This document shows positions 5,782 through 5,887 of a stretch of 5,887 nucleotides of DNA, one piece after another; positions within the stretch are counted from its first letter, which is position 1, and each line of letters opens with the position of its first letter. The stretch comes from Nitrospira sp. (GTDB taxonomy: Bacteria > Nitrospirota > Nitrospiria > Nitrospirales > Nitrospiraceae). Made by a program: the position numbers and the translations under genes. The stretch lies in the NCBI GenBank assembly GCA_030456405.1, contig JAKDNQ010000144.1, positions 1 through 5,887 on the forward strand, read 5' to 3'. The notes under the pieces are model-generated. The model had not been told where the DNA came from. It did no database searches and saw nothing but the letters and a program-made list of their open reading frames with translations.

Positions 5782-5887
5782 TCACTGACTCGAAAGCGCA
5801 GTCGGCACTGGCTCCCAGGTCTCCCCACGATTGTTACTCCTATACAAGCCACTCCCATTCGTACCTGCATAGAACACGGCTGGATTG
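5782..5887 (-). CDS. C-terminal fragment of an Asp-box (BNR/sortilin-like) repeat protein, truncated by window edge
   Basis: Reading the minus strand from the right edge gives 34 open codons to a TGA at 5782-5784. The fragment contains FYAGTNGSGLYRS followed by SNNRGETW, which fits the Asp-box consensus S/T-x-D/N-x-G-x-T-W. An YAGT..GLY strand before S-x-N-x-G-x-T-W is typical of beta-propeller proteins of the BNR, sortilin or YCF48-like type, many of them secreted. This would be the last blade or blade edge, followed by about ten residues. The gene converges on the plus-strand repeat protein with only 6 bp between stop codons and no room for a terminator between them. The start and most of the gene are outside the window, so the specific function cannot be told. 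Confidence 0.8.
   Translation of the reverse strand, partial: NPAVFYAGTNGSGLYRSNNRGETWEPVPTALSSQ

Noticed and set aside
5292..5870. Minus-strand open frame of 192 codons with regular EPT.E..LEPT-like repeats opposite the repeat protein
   Set aside because: Its repeats are the complement of the plus-strand Gly/Ser repeats. The plus strand has a signal peptide, a cysteine motif and cleaner repeats, and the minus frame's start overlaps the Asp-box gene in another frame.
1..5887. CRISPR array, transposon, tRNA, rRNA or phage genes
   Set aside because: No spaced identical repeats, transposase frames, tRNA-like folds or rRNA stretches were recognised. The only regular repeats are the protein-coding ones.

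Overview
The window holds the 5' end of a division and cell wall (dcw) cluster on the minus strand, then an unusual divergent secreted repeat protein and the tail of a third gene. Read in transcription order (right to left), the dcw part is rsmH (4273-3371), ftsL (3358-3023), ftsI (3026-1308) and murE (1301 to beyond the left edge). The order is canonical and the junctions are tight: 12 bp, a 4-bp overlap and 6 bp. This is almost certainly one operon, continuing out of the window, probably with murF and mraY. It covers 16S rRNA methylation, a divisome scaffold, the septal transpeptidase and the diaminopimelate-adding ligase of peptidoglycan precursor synthesis.

The operon has a clear sigma70-type promoter (TTGACA, 16 bp, TATACT; 4320-4347). 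Between it and rsmH lies a textbook array of MraZ-type boxes: TGGGA, TGGGT and TGGTA at exact 10-bp steps (4285-4309), with an extra TGGGT inside the promoter spacer. The usual first gene, mraZ, is not there. rsmH is the first gene, and the upstream side is about 450 bp of non-coding DNA followed by an unrelated divergent gene. That non-coding stretch holds two dyads and an excess of TTGAC pentamers.

The plus-strand gene at 4720-5775 encodes a protein of about 351 residues that I cannot assign to a family. It has a signal peptide, an N-terminal two-cysteine motif, a helical middle with a CC pair, and a C-terminal third made of two repeat series in succession: seven decapeptides ending in I/M-G, then six nonapeptides of the form V-G-S-S/T-L/F. 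Six bases past its stop lies the stop of a convergent minus-strand gene, of which only the last 34 codons are present. These contain a classic Asp-box (BNR) motif, so that product is probably a secreted or surface beta-propeller protein.

The organism is a bacterium with moderately high GC and meso-diaminopimelate peptidoglycan (MurE carries DNPR), so probably a diderm. The gene style and the cysteine motif of the repeat protein remind me of Nitrospira and relatives, but this is an impression and not a demonstrated placement. The most novel items are the mraZ-less MraZ operator, the two-register repeat protein, and an FtsL with almost no cytoplasmic tail.
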